Of a stretch of DNA of 64,000 nt, positions 7,455 through 15,172 are shown one piece after another. The position numbers and the translations under genes were made by a program. Below the pieces are notes generated by a model. It was not told where the DNA came from and made no database searches. It saw nothing but the letters and a program-made list of their open reading frames with translations. This DNA is from a virus. The stretch lies in IMG/VR virus record IMGVR_UViG_3300035565_000044, positions 36,523 through 100,522 of that record; one strand, 5' to 3'. Each line of letters opens with the position of its first letter. The stretch's first letter is position 1.

Positions 7455-8807
7455 ATGGCCGATTCTACTGCACAAAAAAATAATGTCAATAAGTTTTTGC
7501 CAGAGTACGAATCACAGAGTGTTTTCCGCTCAGACGGGGCTGACTACGCATACACACTGGTATCTAACAGACTGCTCCAAGACTCTGGCATTGATTGGGA
7601 AACCAGGGGAATGATTGCGGACCTGCTGAGCAGGCCAAAGGACTGGGATATTAGCGTTATGGGGCTGGTGGCTATGGCCAATGGCCTAACTAAGAAAGCA
7701 AAAATTTATAGGATGATAAACGCCGCTATGGCGAGTGGGTACATCCGACGCTTTACCAAGCGTGGCGCCGATGGACGTGTGGCTGGATATACGTATGTCG
7801 TATCAGACAACCCTTCTCGCCTTGCACTGCTTTCCGATTTTCAGGAAACTGCTAAGCAGGAAGCTGAAAAACAGCCACAACAAAGTAAAGATCTTAAAAA
7901 AGTAAAAACAGAAAAAAAATACACAGCGCCAACATCGCATTTCCCACATTTTGAAGAGGACATGGAAACAAAAACTCCCCCCATCCCCCAAGGGGGGAGT
8001 GGTCATTCCTGCGTCATGACCGTTCGTGAAAACGCCGAGCCTACAAGCCAACCATCCCAACCAACGTGGGAGGACGAGGAAGGGTTTGTTAACCATATTA
8101 AGATAGACGACTCCGCTACTCATTCCACTTCAATGGTATCCAGCCTTGAGGAAACGCCAGAAGCGGTGAAAGCTGAAACCCTGGTCCTGACGCCCCCAGA
8201 GCCAGAAGCGCCGTCTGTGACGCGTAAGAAGGCCAAGAAAGCGCCTTCTACGAAGCTGGACCACAATACCGACCCTGAGTTTGGAAAATTCTGGGATAAA
8301 TACCCAAATAAGAAAGGAAAGGCTGGCTCTTACGCCCATTGGAAGAGATTTTGTAAGGATAAACCGGAGCTGGCTTCTCTTTTGCCACAGGCCGCTATGG
8401 AATACGAGAGCGATCTTCGTAGGCAGTACAAGAGCGCTTCTGAGGCTAAGCAGCGCACCTGCTGTGGATATAATTGGTTCAACAAAGGTCTCCATGAGTA
8501 CTATGTTGATGTTATAATTGAGAGAAGTAAGCCACAGCCTGTGGAAAATTCAGAAAGCCAATTAGAGCAACGTGCACGCGAAGAACGCGAGAGAGTCGCT
8601 AGGGTAGCTGAAGCATGTTCTGAAACTAAGCGGGCTAGGTTCGTTGAATTCTTGTCAAAGGTGTACTCCAACGTTAAAGACGCATGGAACGAAAAGGTTA
8701 TTGAATATTTCCATGCCCGTAAGTACTGGGATATCGACGCCCTTATCCCAGTTGATGTGAAGAATGAAGCCAGGGCTGCTATCGGAGCTCCACTTCTGGC
8801 TTGTTAG
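7455..8807 (+). CDS. phage replication organiser/initiator-like protein
   Basis: 450 residues in three parts. Residues ~35-120 form a winged-helix domain of the phage replication type (VSNRLLQDSGIDWETRGMI, then MINAAMASGYIRRF). A low-complexity linker with many Pro, Glu and Lys follows. The C-terminal part (~270-440) has FGKFWDKYPNKKGKAGSYAH, a signature often seen at the end of phage replication proteins. The position between helicase and primase fits a lambda-O/DnaD-like role loading DnaB at the origin; the exact role is inferred. Confidence 0.75.
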   Translation: MADSTAQKNNVNKFLPEYESQSVFRSDGADYAYTLVSNRLLQDSGIDWETRGMIADLLSRPKDWDISVMGLVAMANGLTKKAKIYRMINAAMASGYIRRFTKRGADGRVAGYTYVVSDNPSRLALLSDFQETAKQEAEKQPQQSKDLKKVKTEKKYTAPTSHFPHFEEDMETKTPPIPQGGSGHSCVMTVRENAEPTSQPSQPTWEDEEGFVNHIKIDDSATHSTSMVSSLEETPEAVKAETLVLTPPEPEAPSVTRKKAKKAPSTKLDHNTDPEFGKFWDKYPNKKGKAGSYAHWKRFCKDKPELASLLPQAAMEYESDLRRQYKSASEAKQRTCCGYNWFNKGLHEYYVDVIIERSKPQPVENSESQLEQRAREERERVARVAEACSETKRARFVEFLSKVYSNVKDAWNEKVIEYFHARKYWDIDALIPVDVKNEARAAIGAPLLAC

Positions 8808-8822
8808 AAAGGAAAGATTACC

Positions 8823-9731
8823 ATGTCCGAAAGGTTTACCGACGCCGCCCGCTCCAGGGGCTTGCTTATACAAACTCCCATTGCTGATGGGACTGTTCAC
8901 CGAGTACGCACTTCTGACAAACCCCACTCCCGAAATGGCGCCTACGTGCTCTTTACCAACGGCCGGGGATGGTTCGAAAACCACGCTGACGGCATGGGGC
9001 GTCAGGAATACGCTCCAGAGTCTAAGGGCGGGCTCACAGCGGCCGAAAGGTATGAGGCTAGGATTAGGGTAGCCGAAGAGAGAAAGCGGTTCCAGGAGGC
9101 TCGCACAGAGGAATACAGAGCGGCTGCGCTGGAGGCCAAGGATCTCTTTGGCAGAGGGCTTATGGTCAAGGCGCATGGCTATCTGAGCGCTAAAGGCGTC
9201 CTCCCTCACGGACTGCGCGTTTTGGACGGCGCATTGCTTGTCCCAGTTCGAGACGCGAATGGGAACTGGCAGAGCTTGCAAAGGATTTTTTTAAATGGTT
9301 CAAAAACCTTTCTAAAGGGCGGGAGACTTGAAGGGGGGATGTTTGTCATTGGCAACATATACCCTGAAGGGGCGGCGCTGGTTGCCGAGGGTTACAGTAC
9401 TGGGGCGACTATCTATGAGGCGACGGGTTGCGCTACGATTGTGGCGTTCAACTGTGGAAACCTTACAAAGGTGGCTAGGTCCCTTAGGAAGAGATATCCT
9501 AAGTTGAAAATAATCATTTGCGCTGACGATGACCGGAACACGCGTGGAAACCCAGGACTGACAAGCGCGAGCGAAGCGGCTAGGGCGGTGGGTGGTTATC
9601 TGGCCAAACCAAATGTTAAAAAAGGTAGCGACTTCAACGATATGTGTGCTGAACTAGGCATGCAAGAGGTTAGGCGCGCGCTTATGGCGGTAGTGAAAGG
9701 TTGCATGGCAGAGCCGGATCGTGGTAAGTAG
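8823..9731 (+). CDS. TOPRIM-domain DNA primase-like protein
   Basis: 302 residues. The TOPRIM signature is clear: VAEGYSTGATIYEA with the catalytic Glu, then IICADDDRNT with the DxD pair. No zinc-finger CxxC pairs are visible, so it resembles plasmid/phage primases of the TraC or DUF7146 type rather than full DnaG. It lies 12 bases after the replication organiser. Likely makes primers or acts as a primase subunit. Confidence 0.85.
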   Translation: MSERFTDAARSRGLLIQTPIADGTVHRVRTSDKPHSRNGAYVLFTNGRGWFENHADGMGRQEYAPESKGGLTAAERYEARIRVAEERKRFQEARTEEYRAAALEAKDLFGRGLMVKAHGYLSAKGVLPHGLRVLDGALLVPVRDANGNWQSLQRIFLNGSKTFLKGGRLEGGMFVIGNIYPEGAALVAEGYSTGATIYEATGCATIVAFNCGNLTKVARSLRKRYPKLKIIICADDDRNTRGNPGLTSASEAARAVGGYLAKPNVKKGSDFNDMCAELGMQEVRRALMAVVKGCMAEPDRGK

Positions 9732-9737
9732 GAGCAT

Positions 9738-9796
9738 TAACGTTTCGCCTCGTAACGCATCATAACACGCCTCTCCTCTTCGCACCATAACGTAAC
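9738..9796 (+). promoter_or_regulatory. pentamer-repeat array
   Basis: Consecutive 5-mers (GTAAC, GCATC, ATAAC ... ATAAC, GTAAC) ending directly at the parS-type site. Unlike most family members it lies upstream of a promoter (9822), between the primase gene and the next gene. Confidence 0.5.
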
Positions 9797-9810
9797 GTTT
9801 CATGTGAAAC
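9797..9810. promoter_or_regulatory. parS-like palindrome (CATGTG core)
   Basis: GTTTCATGTGAAAC, which differs from the perfect parS palindrome by one base in the core. It is 11 bases upstream of a -35 element. Confidence 0.6.
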
Positions 9811-9821
9811 AATGCGCTACC

Positions 9822-9850
9822 TTGACAAAATCGTTGAGATAGCGCATTGT
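9822..9850 (+). promoter_or_regulatory. probable promoter
   Basis: A perfect -35 TTGACA (9822-9827) and a weak -10 CATTGT after 17 bases, just downstream of the parS-like site and 32 bases before the next start codon. Confidence 0.45.
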
Positions 9851-9881
9851 GCTTTTGTATGCAAAATTGAAAGGGATGAAT

Positions 9882-10235
9882 ATGTCTGAAGGGAATCAGT
9901 ACAACTCTGGCGCCCGACCACGGGCTAACAGACTTTTACTCGGAAAGTTATACGAAAAGACTAGTCAGAGTGGACAAAAGTATTTTCAAGGCGTTCTTGG
10001 ATTTCTAAAAGTCCTTGTTTTTCATGATGATAACGCGGAAGCGGGCAACGAATGGAATTTTTTCGTTGTAGAACGTGATCCTTCAGAAACTAAGCCTCGT
10101 CAGATTAGTGGTCCACCTCAGCACCAGCCCAACGCTGTAGGCCAAGGCGGCGGATATGGCGCTCAGACGGCCCCCCGCCCCATACGCCAGCCGCGACAGT
10201 TGCCTCCAGAAGGTGGGAGCAATGACCCTTTCTAA
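9882..10235 (+). CDS. small protein with SSB-like C-terminal tip
   Basis: 117 residues from MSEGNQYN, chosen for GAAAGGGATGAAT upstream. The first ~65 residues (LLGKLYEKTSQSGQKYFQGV) look like a compact beta domain common in phage small proteins. A Pro/Gly/Gln-rich linker follows, and the chain ends GGSNDPF. Bacterial SSBs end in an acidic tip with a terminal PF, and this tail layout is similar. Its place in the replication operon supports a ssDNA-binding role, but an OB fold is not proven. Confidence 0.55.
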   Translation: MSEGNQYNSGARPRANRLLLGKLYEKTSQSGQKYFQGVLGFLKVLVFHDDNAEAGNEWNFFVVERDPSETKPRQISGPPQHQPNAVGQGGGYGAQTAPRPIRQPRQLPPEGGSNDPF

Positions 10236-10776
10236 GCCTCCTAGAGGGTTCCTGACGCCTAGATGGGCGACAGAGGCTTTACTGTCCCATGTCGAACATT
10301 TGGTCAATGGCCTGGAGCCTGCGGCTGGTCAGGGGGGAATATCGAGAGTCTTGAAAGAAAGTGGTAAAAAAGTCGAATCTTTTGATATTTACGAGCACAA
10401 GGACGATGGAATAACGGTTAACCGGCGTAACTTCCTCAGTCAGCATTGGGACGTTAAATATTCAAACTTTCGAATGAAACTGAAAGCTTCGGATGGCGGG
10501 ATTATCTGCCATCCACCCCAGCATCTATTCAAACAGTTTATCAAGAAAGCATTGACGCTAACCGAGCACCACGGGACAGTGGCGTTCTGGCTTAGTCATT
10601 CAATTGACACAGAGCTCTGCTACCAGGAGTTCTTCCATGGAAGCGACGCATTTTATAAAAAGATCGTTCCAATTCAAAGACTAAGACTATCGGATGATAC
10701 TCTGGAGCCAATGGCGTGGTATATCTGGAGACATGGATATGGGGGAGTTCCGACTCTTCATTATGAAATAATTTAG
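10222..10776 (+). CDS. methyltransferase-like protein with altered catalytic motif
   Basis: 184 residues from MTLSKPPRGFLTP (overlaps the previous gene by 14 bases). LEPAAGQGGISRVLKESG and SFDIYEH match the SAM-binding motif I and acidic loop of N6-adenine-type methyltransferases. The catalytic NPPF/Y position instead reads IICHPPQHLFKQF. In known enzymes the Asn (or Asp) of this motif holds the target amine, so activity may be lost or changed. It sits among replication genes. Confidence 0.65.
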   Translation: MTLSKPPRGFLTPRWATEALLSHVEHLVNGLEPAAGQGGISRVLKESGKKVESFDIYEHKDDGITVNRRNFLSQHWDVKYSNFRMKLKASDGGIICHPPQHLFKQFIKKALTLTEHHGTVAFWLSHSIDTELCYQEFFHGSDAFYKKIVPIQRLRLSDDTLEPMAWYIWRHGYGGVPTLHYEII

Positions 10777-10783
10777 GTGAGTA

Positions 10784-11041
10784 ATGGGGCGTATGAGGAA
10801 TAGAGCGGTTGATGGAGTGCGCCGCCATAGGCGTAAATTTTCAATTGACCGTGAGAAGGCTATTGAAAGCACTATAGAGGAAATGATATCCATCATGAAT
10901 AGACTGATTATTTTAGTAAGAAGTGATGAGGATGGACTTGACTCTAATGAGGCAAATAGAGGAAACGGCAGTAGAGATATCAATGGAGCCACGGTGGCAA
11001 GACGCTACGGCCGAAAGGATAATGAAAGCCAAGAAGGCTGA
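10784..11041 (+). CDS. hypothetical basic protein
   Basis: 85 residues. AGGTGAGTA gives it a good RBS. The N-terminus is Arg-rich (GRMRNRAVDGVRRHRRKFS), followed by a helix, then a polar tail that overlaps the next gene by 116 bases out of frame. Coding is likely on RBS grounds; function unknown. Confidence 0.5.
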   Translation: MGRMRNRAVDGVRRHRRKFSIDREKAIESTIEEMISIMNRLIILVRSDEDGLDSNEANRGNGSRDINGATVARRYGRKDNESQEG

Positions 11042-11573
11042 ACGGCAGGTCCATGAAAATATAGTATATGGTACAAACGGTTTTCCTACTGGTGAGAATC
11101 GTAGAGAAATTTATTCTGCTTTGGACACTCTTTACAGGCGTAACCCACCGATGATCTTAAAAGAAGAGTGGGAAGCTGGTTGCCATTTCTTATTTATATA
11201 TAGAAAATCAGAACAGCATACAAGAACTACAATGAAATGGGTAGCTCAAGTGGATGGAGGCGTTTATGCGCCAGACCCGCTAGAGTTTAAAGAGTTCTCA
11301 ATTAAAGAACTCTATTCAGCTAGCAAGTCAGTCCATCCCCAGGGGCGTACAGCCCTTACATGGCTTATAGAAAACGAATGGCATGATATGAGCCTCGTTG
11401 ACCTTGGAAGCCAATACCCTGGACCACAGGGAAGGGACGCCCAAAGAGAACGAGGCCGAGTCTATCTGCGGCTGGCGCTTAACGATTTAGGGAAGTACTT
11501 CGGATTTATTTCCCCCAATAACGCTTGGGATACCAGGAGGTTTCTGGAGCAATTATTGGGGAAGAGGCGTTAG
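10926..11573 (+). CDS. conserved phage hypothetical protein
   Basis: 215 residues. The start is uncertain; ATG 10926 follows AAGAAG weakly, and ATG 10932 is also possible. The C-terminal segment (GRDAQRERGRVYLRLALNDLGKYFGF) resembles the end of helix-rich regulators found in phages of alphaproteobacteria. It converges with the leftward gene 11570-11935, whose stop overlaps its own. Confidence 0.6.
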   Translation: MRMDLTLMRQIEETAVEISMEPRWQDATAERIMKAKKAERQVHENIVYGTNGFPTGENRREIYSALDTLYRRNPPMILKEEWEAGCHFLFIYRKSEQHTRTTMKWVAQVDGGVYAPDPLEFKEFSIKELYSASKSVHPQGRTALTWLIENEWHDMSLVDLGSQYPGPQGRDAQRERGRVYLRLALNDLGKYFGFISPNNAWDTRRFLEQLLGKRR

Positions 11574-11935
11574 CGGTTCTTGTTCCTATTATATATGGTT
11601 TCTAGCGCAGTTATAGATTCGCTAGATAAGGCTTCTTTGAAAATCTCAATAAGCTTTTCATTGTTAGGAGTTTCCTTTTCGGTAGGGGCTGAGTCCCTGA
11701 GCGACACAGCCACCTTTGCCACCACGCCCCCAGCATAGTAGCACAGAGCGCAAATAACTTCGTTGTAGTCGCTCCCCCTTCTCTCCTCAGAATCAAGCCA
11801 CCTAAGGGCAGACTCTAGCATGTGTTTACGGGCGCGTCCTACGAGCGCGACCTGTTCGCTATCGCTGAGGCTATCTTGGTGGGCTGACTCCACCGCCGCA
11901 ACGATCATTTCATCAAGCTGCTTTTCAATGTCCAT
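11570..11935 (-). CDS. hypothetical helical protein
   Basis: 121 residues from MDIEKQLDEMIVAAVE, chosen for GAGGAGAAAAAT directly upstream; the frame extends further 5' only through a parS-type site. Almost entirely helical. A parS-type palindrome lies 57 bases upstream. Confidence 0.6.
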   Translation of the reverse strand: MDIEKQLDEMIVAAVESAHQDSLSDSEQVALVGRARKHMLESALRWLDSEERRGSDYNEVICALCYYAGGVVAKVAVSLRDSAPTEKETPNNEKLIEIFKEALSSESITALETIYNRNKNR

Positions 11936-11991
11936 ATTTTTCTCCTCTAACCCCTTGTATCCGTTACGGACGTTCGTTGCAAATGAGAAAA

Positions 11992-12005
11992 GTTTCACGT
12001 GGAGC
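11992..12005. promoter_or_regulatory. parS-type palindrome (one mismatch)
   Basis: GTTTCACGTGGAGC, one base off the perfect motif, upstream of the leftward gene 11570-11935. Confidence 0.55.
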
Positions 12006-12058
12006 ATTTTCCTCGTTGACATGGGGTTAATTAGGGCTTAATTATCTCTTCACAGCCG

Positions 12059-12302
12059 GTGGCTAGGAAGTCGATTACAACGTCTTGTGAACGCTAACAT
12101 CGCCTCCGCTTTCCCCCGGCGTCTGAATTTTTGTGTCGTGGCTAGGGATACGATTACATCTTCTATAGACAAGAAGACTTGCTTGGTTCGATTCCGAGCT
12201 CCCCCACCATCTACGGGGGAGTGTCCAGGGTGGACAGTCGTTATCGTCCCCGCTTTTTCCCGACGCAACTTAATTCAGTGGAGTGGCTAGATTTCCGATT
12301 AC
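12059..12302 (+). repeat. three copies of a GTGGCTAG-N5-CGATTACA element
   Basis: GTGGCTAG, five variable bases, CGATTACA occurs at 12059, 12138 and 12282. The second copy forms the 5' strand of the Y-RNA-like RNA's terminal stem. The third runs into the tRNA at 12301, where GATTT and GATTAC pair with AAATC and GTAATC beyond the tRNA 3' end. The region 11936-12553 has no protein gene. Confidence 0.6.
12135..12252 (+). ncRNA. Y-RNA-like RNA (YrlA type) upstream of the Ro60 gene
   Basis: About 118 bases that fold as bacterial Y RNAs do. The ends pair: GGG-AT-ACGAT (12145-12154) with ATCGT-C-CCC (12243-12251), leaving a small asymmetric internal loop. Inside, the order is a T-arm (CTTGG-TTCGATT-CCGAG), an acceptor-like hairpin (TCCCCC/GGGGGA, 12200-12220) and a D-arm-like hairpin (TGTCC-AGGG-TGGACA). 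This is the permuted tRNA mimic known from YrlA RNAs, which dock on Ro60. A TROVE/Ro60 gene follows 300 bases downstream. The exact Ro60 contact bases are not confirmed. Confidence 0.65.
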
Positions 12303-12373
12303 AACGATAGCTCAGTTGGTAGAGCAACAGACTTCATATCTGTAAGTCGTAGGTTCAAACCCTACTCGTTATC
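12301..12373 (+). tRNA. tRNA with predicted anticodon TCA
   Basis: 73 bases: acceptor ACAACGA/TCGTTAT (one mismatch), D arm GCTC-AGTTGGTA-GAGC, anticodon stem ACAGA/TCTGT, T arm GTAGG-TTCAAAC-CCTAC. The 7-base loop CTTCATA puts TCA at 34-36, which would read UGA; U37 is unusual. Flanking sequences GATTT..GATTAC and GTAATC..AAATC pair across it. UGA is used as a normal stop throughout the window, so wholesale recoding is excluded. Confidence 0.65.
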
Positions 12374-12426
12374 CCGTAAGGGGTAATCCATCGTAAATCG
12401 TTTTTCCCTCCACTGCTTTAAACAGG

Positions 12427-12462
12427 CGCCGGTTCCTTCGCAAGAGGGGATCGGCGTTTTTT
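12427..12462 (+). terminator. rho-independent terminator
   Basis: CGCCGGTTCC pairs imperfectly with GGGGATCGGCG around TTCGCAAGA, followed by TTTTTT. It ends the Y-RNA/tRNA transcript before the Ro60 gene. Confidence 0.8.
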
Positions 12463-12469
12463 GTTTGTA

Positions 12470-12540
12470 ATGCGTAATTTACGTCTCGCTTCATAGCGTG
12501 TCGTGACGTGCCGCAACTCACCGTAACGTAACGTCTTGTA
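12470..12540 (+). promoter_or_regulatory. pentamer-repeat leader of the Ro60 gene
   Basis: Twelve or more 5-mers (TTACG, TCTCG ... CACCG, TAACG, TAACG, TCTTG) end just before GAAAGGAAAG and the Ro60 ATG. Confidence 0.55.
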
Positions 12541-12553
12541 GAAAGGAAAGAAA

Positions 12554-13960
12554 ATGGCTCGTACTAATACTAGGACCAGAGCGCCACGCCCTCTGACGCA
12601 TGAAGGCGCTCCAGCCGATAGGATCACAAAAGAGCAAGAGTTGCGCCGCTCTGTGTCTTGCTGCCTGCTTTGGGAGAATGAATTCTATGAAAGCGGTGAA
12701 GACATTGCTAGCCGCATCAGGCGTCTCGCGCTGGAATGTTCTCCTCAATTTGTGTCTAATCTTGCTATTGATGTTCGCAATCGTCTTCACCTTCGTCACG
12801 TTCCTCTTTGGCTGCTTTGCGCTTTGGCTAAAACTGGAACTGGAATTCCGGGGCTTGTGGGGAATACTGTAGCACAAACCATCCAACGCCCAGACGAAAT
12901 TCCTGAGCTTTTGGCGCAGTATTACAAGGCCAATGGCGTTGCTATTAAGGATAAGGGCGGAAAGATCAACAAGATCAAGATGCCTAAGCAATTCAAGAAT
13001 GGTATCGCGCGAGCCTTCACTAAGTTCAACGAGTACTCGCTGGATAAGTGGAACAAAGACGGCGATATCTCCTTGAAATACGCCATGCGCGGCGTCCATC
13101 CAAAGCCAAAGGATGAGGCTCAGGCTCAGTTGTGGGCTAAGCTTTTGGGTAAGGAAGATAAGGAAACTGGCAAGTCTCAGAAGCTTAAGACGGCAGATAC
13201 AGTCATGTCCGCCTTGAGCGCTGGAAAAGAAAAGAAAACAGCAGAAGATAAGAAAACTGTTTTCGAGCGCCAGTTGCGTGAAGGAAAGATTGGATATTTC
13301 GCGTTATTGAAGAACTTGCGCGGGATGGTTGATGCTGGCGTTGACAGGCAGCTCGTTATTGACGCATTGCGCGCTAGGAAGGGAGACAAGGGAATTTTGC
13401 CGTTTCGCTATGTTTCCGCTGCGCGGGCGGCGCCAACGTATGAACCATATGTTGATGAAGCTCTTCAGCACGCGATTAAGAGCAGCAGGGAACTTCCAGG
13501 GCATACTTGGGTGCTTGTTGACGTTAGCGGCTCCATGGACGCCAGTATCTCTGCAAAGAGTGATCTTAGCCGGATAGACGCCGCTGCGGCTCTGGCGTCT
13601 CTGATTCACGGAGACAGAACAGTTATTACGTTCAGCAATGAAATAAAAGTTGTTCCAAGTCGCCACGGTATGGCTGGAATTGAGGCTATTCTCAAGAGCC
13701 AGATTCATAGCGGTACTGAGATGGGAAGGGCCATAAAGTATGTGAATGATCGCGCCAAGCCCCAAGATCGGCTTATCGTGATCACTGACGAACAGAGCGG
13801 GGATGTCGTCCCTGATCCAGTTTGCCAGAACGCATACGTCATAAATGTTGCGTCCTACCGCAATGGCGTCAGTTACGGCCATGGATGGAACCATATTGAC
13901 GGTTGGAGCGAAGCCGTGATAGATTACATTCATGAGCATGAGGCTACGCTTAAATTGTAG
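12554..13960 (+). CDS. rsr: Ro60-like TROVE/vWA RNA-binding protein
   Basis: 468 residues. Residues ~1-280 are a TROVE-type helical-repeat ring (HLRHVPLWLLCALAKT, AFTKFNEYSLDKW, KYAMRGVHPKPKD). Residues ~290-468 are the vWA domain with an intact MIDAS (LVDVSGSMD, T in SGTEMGRAI, D in IVITDEQSGD). Bacterial Ro60/Rsr binds Y RNAs and misfolded or structured RNA and links them to nucleases. The Y-RNA-like gene just upstream completes the pair. RBS GAAAGGAAAGAAA. A parS-like palindrome overlaps the stop codon. Confidence 0.9.
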   Translation: MARTNTRTRAPRPLTHEGAPADRITKEQELRRSVSCCLLWENEFYESGEDIASRIRRLALECSPQFVSNLAIDVRNRLHLRHVPLWLLCALAKTGTGIPGLVGNTVAQTIQRPDEIPELLAQYYKANGVAIKDKGGKINKIKMPKQFKNGIARAFTKFNEYSLDKWNKDGDISLKYAMRGVHPKPKDEAQAQLWAKLLGKEDKETGKSQKLKTADTVMSALSAGKEKKTAEDKKTVFERQLREGKIGYFALLKNLRGMVDAGVDRQLVIDALRARKGDKGILPFRYVSAARAAPTYEPYVDEALQHAIKSSRELPGHTWVLVDVSGSMDASISAKSDLSRIDAAAALASLIHGDRTVITFSNEIKVVPSRHGMAGIEAILKSQIHSGTEMGRAIKYVNDRAKPQDRLIVITDEQSGDVVPDPVCQNAYVINVASYRNGVSYGHGWNHIDGWSEAVIDYIHEHEATLKL

Positions 13961-13973
13961 TTTCATGTGAAAC
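13960..13973. promoter_or_regulatory. parS-like palindrome (CATGTG core)
   Basis: GTTTCATGTGAAAC, sharing the last base of the Ro60 stop codon. Confidence 0.55.
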
Positions 13974-13999
13974 TGCTACGCCCATAGCATGCTGATAGG

Positions 14000-14030
14000 C
14001 CCGCCCCTTGATCGCACCAGGGGGCGGGTT
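14000..14030 (+). terminator. rho-independent terminator after Ro60
   Basis: CCCGCCCCT pairs with AGGGGGCGGG, then TTTATTTTATTT. It also lies where leftward transcription from 14035 ends. Confidence 0.85.
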
Positions 14031-14034
14031 TATT

Positions 14035-14247
14035 TTATTTGTTGATGTTTATAGCTGGAGAATTTTGTCCCTTGGTGATAGCCACCTGAGCCTTTCTTCC
14101 GCTAGTTATATTGATATTCGTATAGCCGTCTTCTGTTGTTATGGTTATCTGAGCCTTGTCTATGATAAACCAAAGTATGAAGCTAATCACAGCTATAGCA
14201 ACTAGACCAGCAACGTACAGGTTGATTGTTGATATGATATCTATCAT
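14035..14247 (-). CDS. small membrane protein
   Basis: 70 residues: one N-terminal membrane helix (LYVAGLVAIAVISFILWFII) and a short polar tail outside it. It starts directly at the stop of the upstream gene (TAAATG). Last of a three-gene leftward set. Confidence 0.6.
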   Translation of the reverse strand: MIDIISTINLYVAGLVAIAVISFILWFIIDKAQITITTEDGYTNINITSGRKAQVAITKGQNSPAININK

Positions 14248-14523
14248 TTATTCTGTCACTCCAGCCTTAAACTCTTCAAGACACTGCCCCTTTTCCTTAA
14301 AATAAAATGGATACGGAGGATGGCAACCATATGGCTGCGGTACGTTATTGCATCCCTTCCGGTTCCATTCATCTATATTGTAATATAGATTAGAATCCGC
14401 TTGGGCCACACAGAGTTTGTATCTCTGATTAGCCGCCTTTCTCTCGTCAGGAGTAAGACAATCGGCATGGGCGACTCCGCAGAGCCGCGCCAGAAGAGCC
14501 ATTATGATTACGGTTCTATTCAT
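14248..14523 (-). CDS. exported Cys-rich protein
   Basis: 91 residues from MNRTVIIMALLARLCG with a signal peptide ending near GVAHA-DC. The mature part has six cysteines spread through ~70 residues, suggesting disulfides in the periplasm. ATGA overlap with the upstream gene. Could act in the host envelope (entry exclusion or lysis), which is inference. Confidence 0.6.
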   Translation of the reverse strand: MNRTVIIMALLARLCGVAHADCLTPDERKAANQRYKLCVAQADSNLYYNIDEWNRKGCNNVPQPYGCHPPYPFYFKEKGQCLEEFKAGVTE

Positions 14524-15116
14524 TTCGCCCACTTGATTTGAACTGGTTTTCCCATACGCAGAAGCGTTATTGCTCTGCGCTCTATGCCGTCTTCAGATAC
14601 GAACTTAGCCTCCTCTTTCCACCTTCCATCTTCAAGAGTCCACAGAACATGCGTGCTCGGTACTGGATGCATTTGCGCAAACAGTTTTCCAAGCGTGGCC
14701 ATGGGATCGGTGTCTAAACGAGTGGGGGAGGCGTCTGGAGCCTCTACGGCCTTGGCCTTGCCGAACAGGGTTAATTTCTCCCTTGCTGGCTTCTTGACCG
14801 TCACAACAGGACGTGGCGCTGTTGACTTCTTTATTTGGGCTATGCCGCGAACGTAGGGAACGCCTAGCGCGTCCTTAAGGTCATTCACTGCTCTTACTAG
14901 GTCAGCCTTGCCGTTCGTGTGAGCTCTTGAGTCTGTTGTGTTGAGCGTCACATCGATTTCAACTTTGTGCTCAACATCTTGATAGGTGTAGACGCCGCTG
15001 AATTTGGCGGATGCGCCGCGACGTTCGATTATAACTTTGGTTAAATCAAGCTTGTCCTTAGCGTATGAAATTAATTCTCTCATATGCTTCAGGCTTGAAA
15101 CGTCAGATTTGGCCAT
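14520..15116 (-). CDS. hypothetical protein
   Basis: 198 residues from MAKSDVSSLKHMRELIS, chosen for GAAAGGGATGATC before the ATG. A compact N-terminal alpha/beta domain is followed by a Lys/Pro linker (KKSTAPRPVVTVKKPAR) and a C-terminal segment ending MGKPVQIKWAK. No family recognised. Divergent from 15234. Confidence 0.6.
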   Translation of the reverse strand: MAKSDVSSLKHMRELISYAKDKLDLTKVIIERRGASAKFSGVYTYQDVEHKVEIDVTLNTTDSRAHTNGKADLVRAVNDLKDALGVPYVRGIAQIKKSTAPRPVVTVKKPAREKLTLFGKAKAVEAPDASPTRLDTDPMATLGKLFAQMHPVPSTHVLWTLEDGRWKEEAKFVSEDGIERRAITLLRMGKPVQIKWAK

Positions 15117-15172
15117 GATCATCCCTTTCGGACTGTGTTGCACTCTTTCTGTTCGATGTGTAGCCTACGGCA

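Noticed and set aside
12301-12373. Genetic code change (UGA read as an amino acid)
   Set aside because: UGA ends many clear genes (dnaB, TerS, ATGA overlaps), so the TCA tRNA does not mean general recoding.
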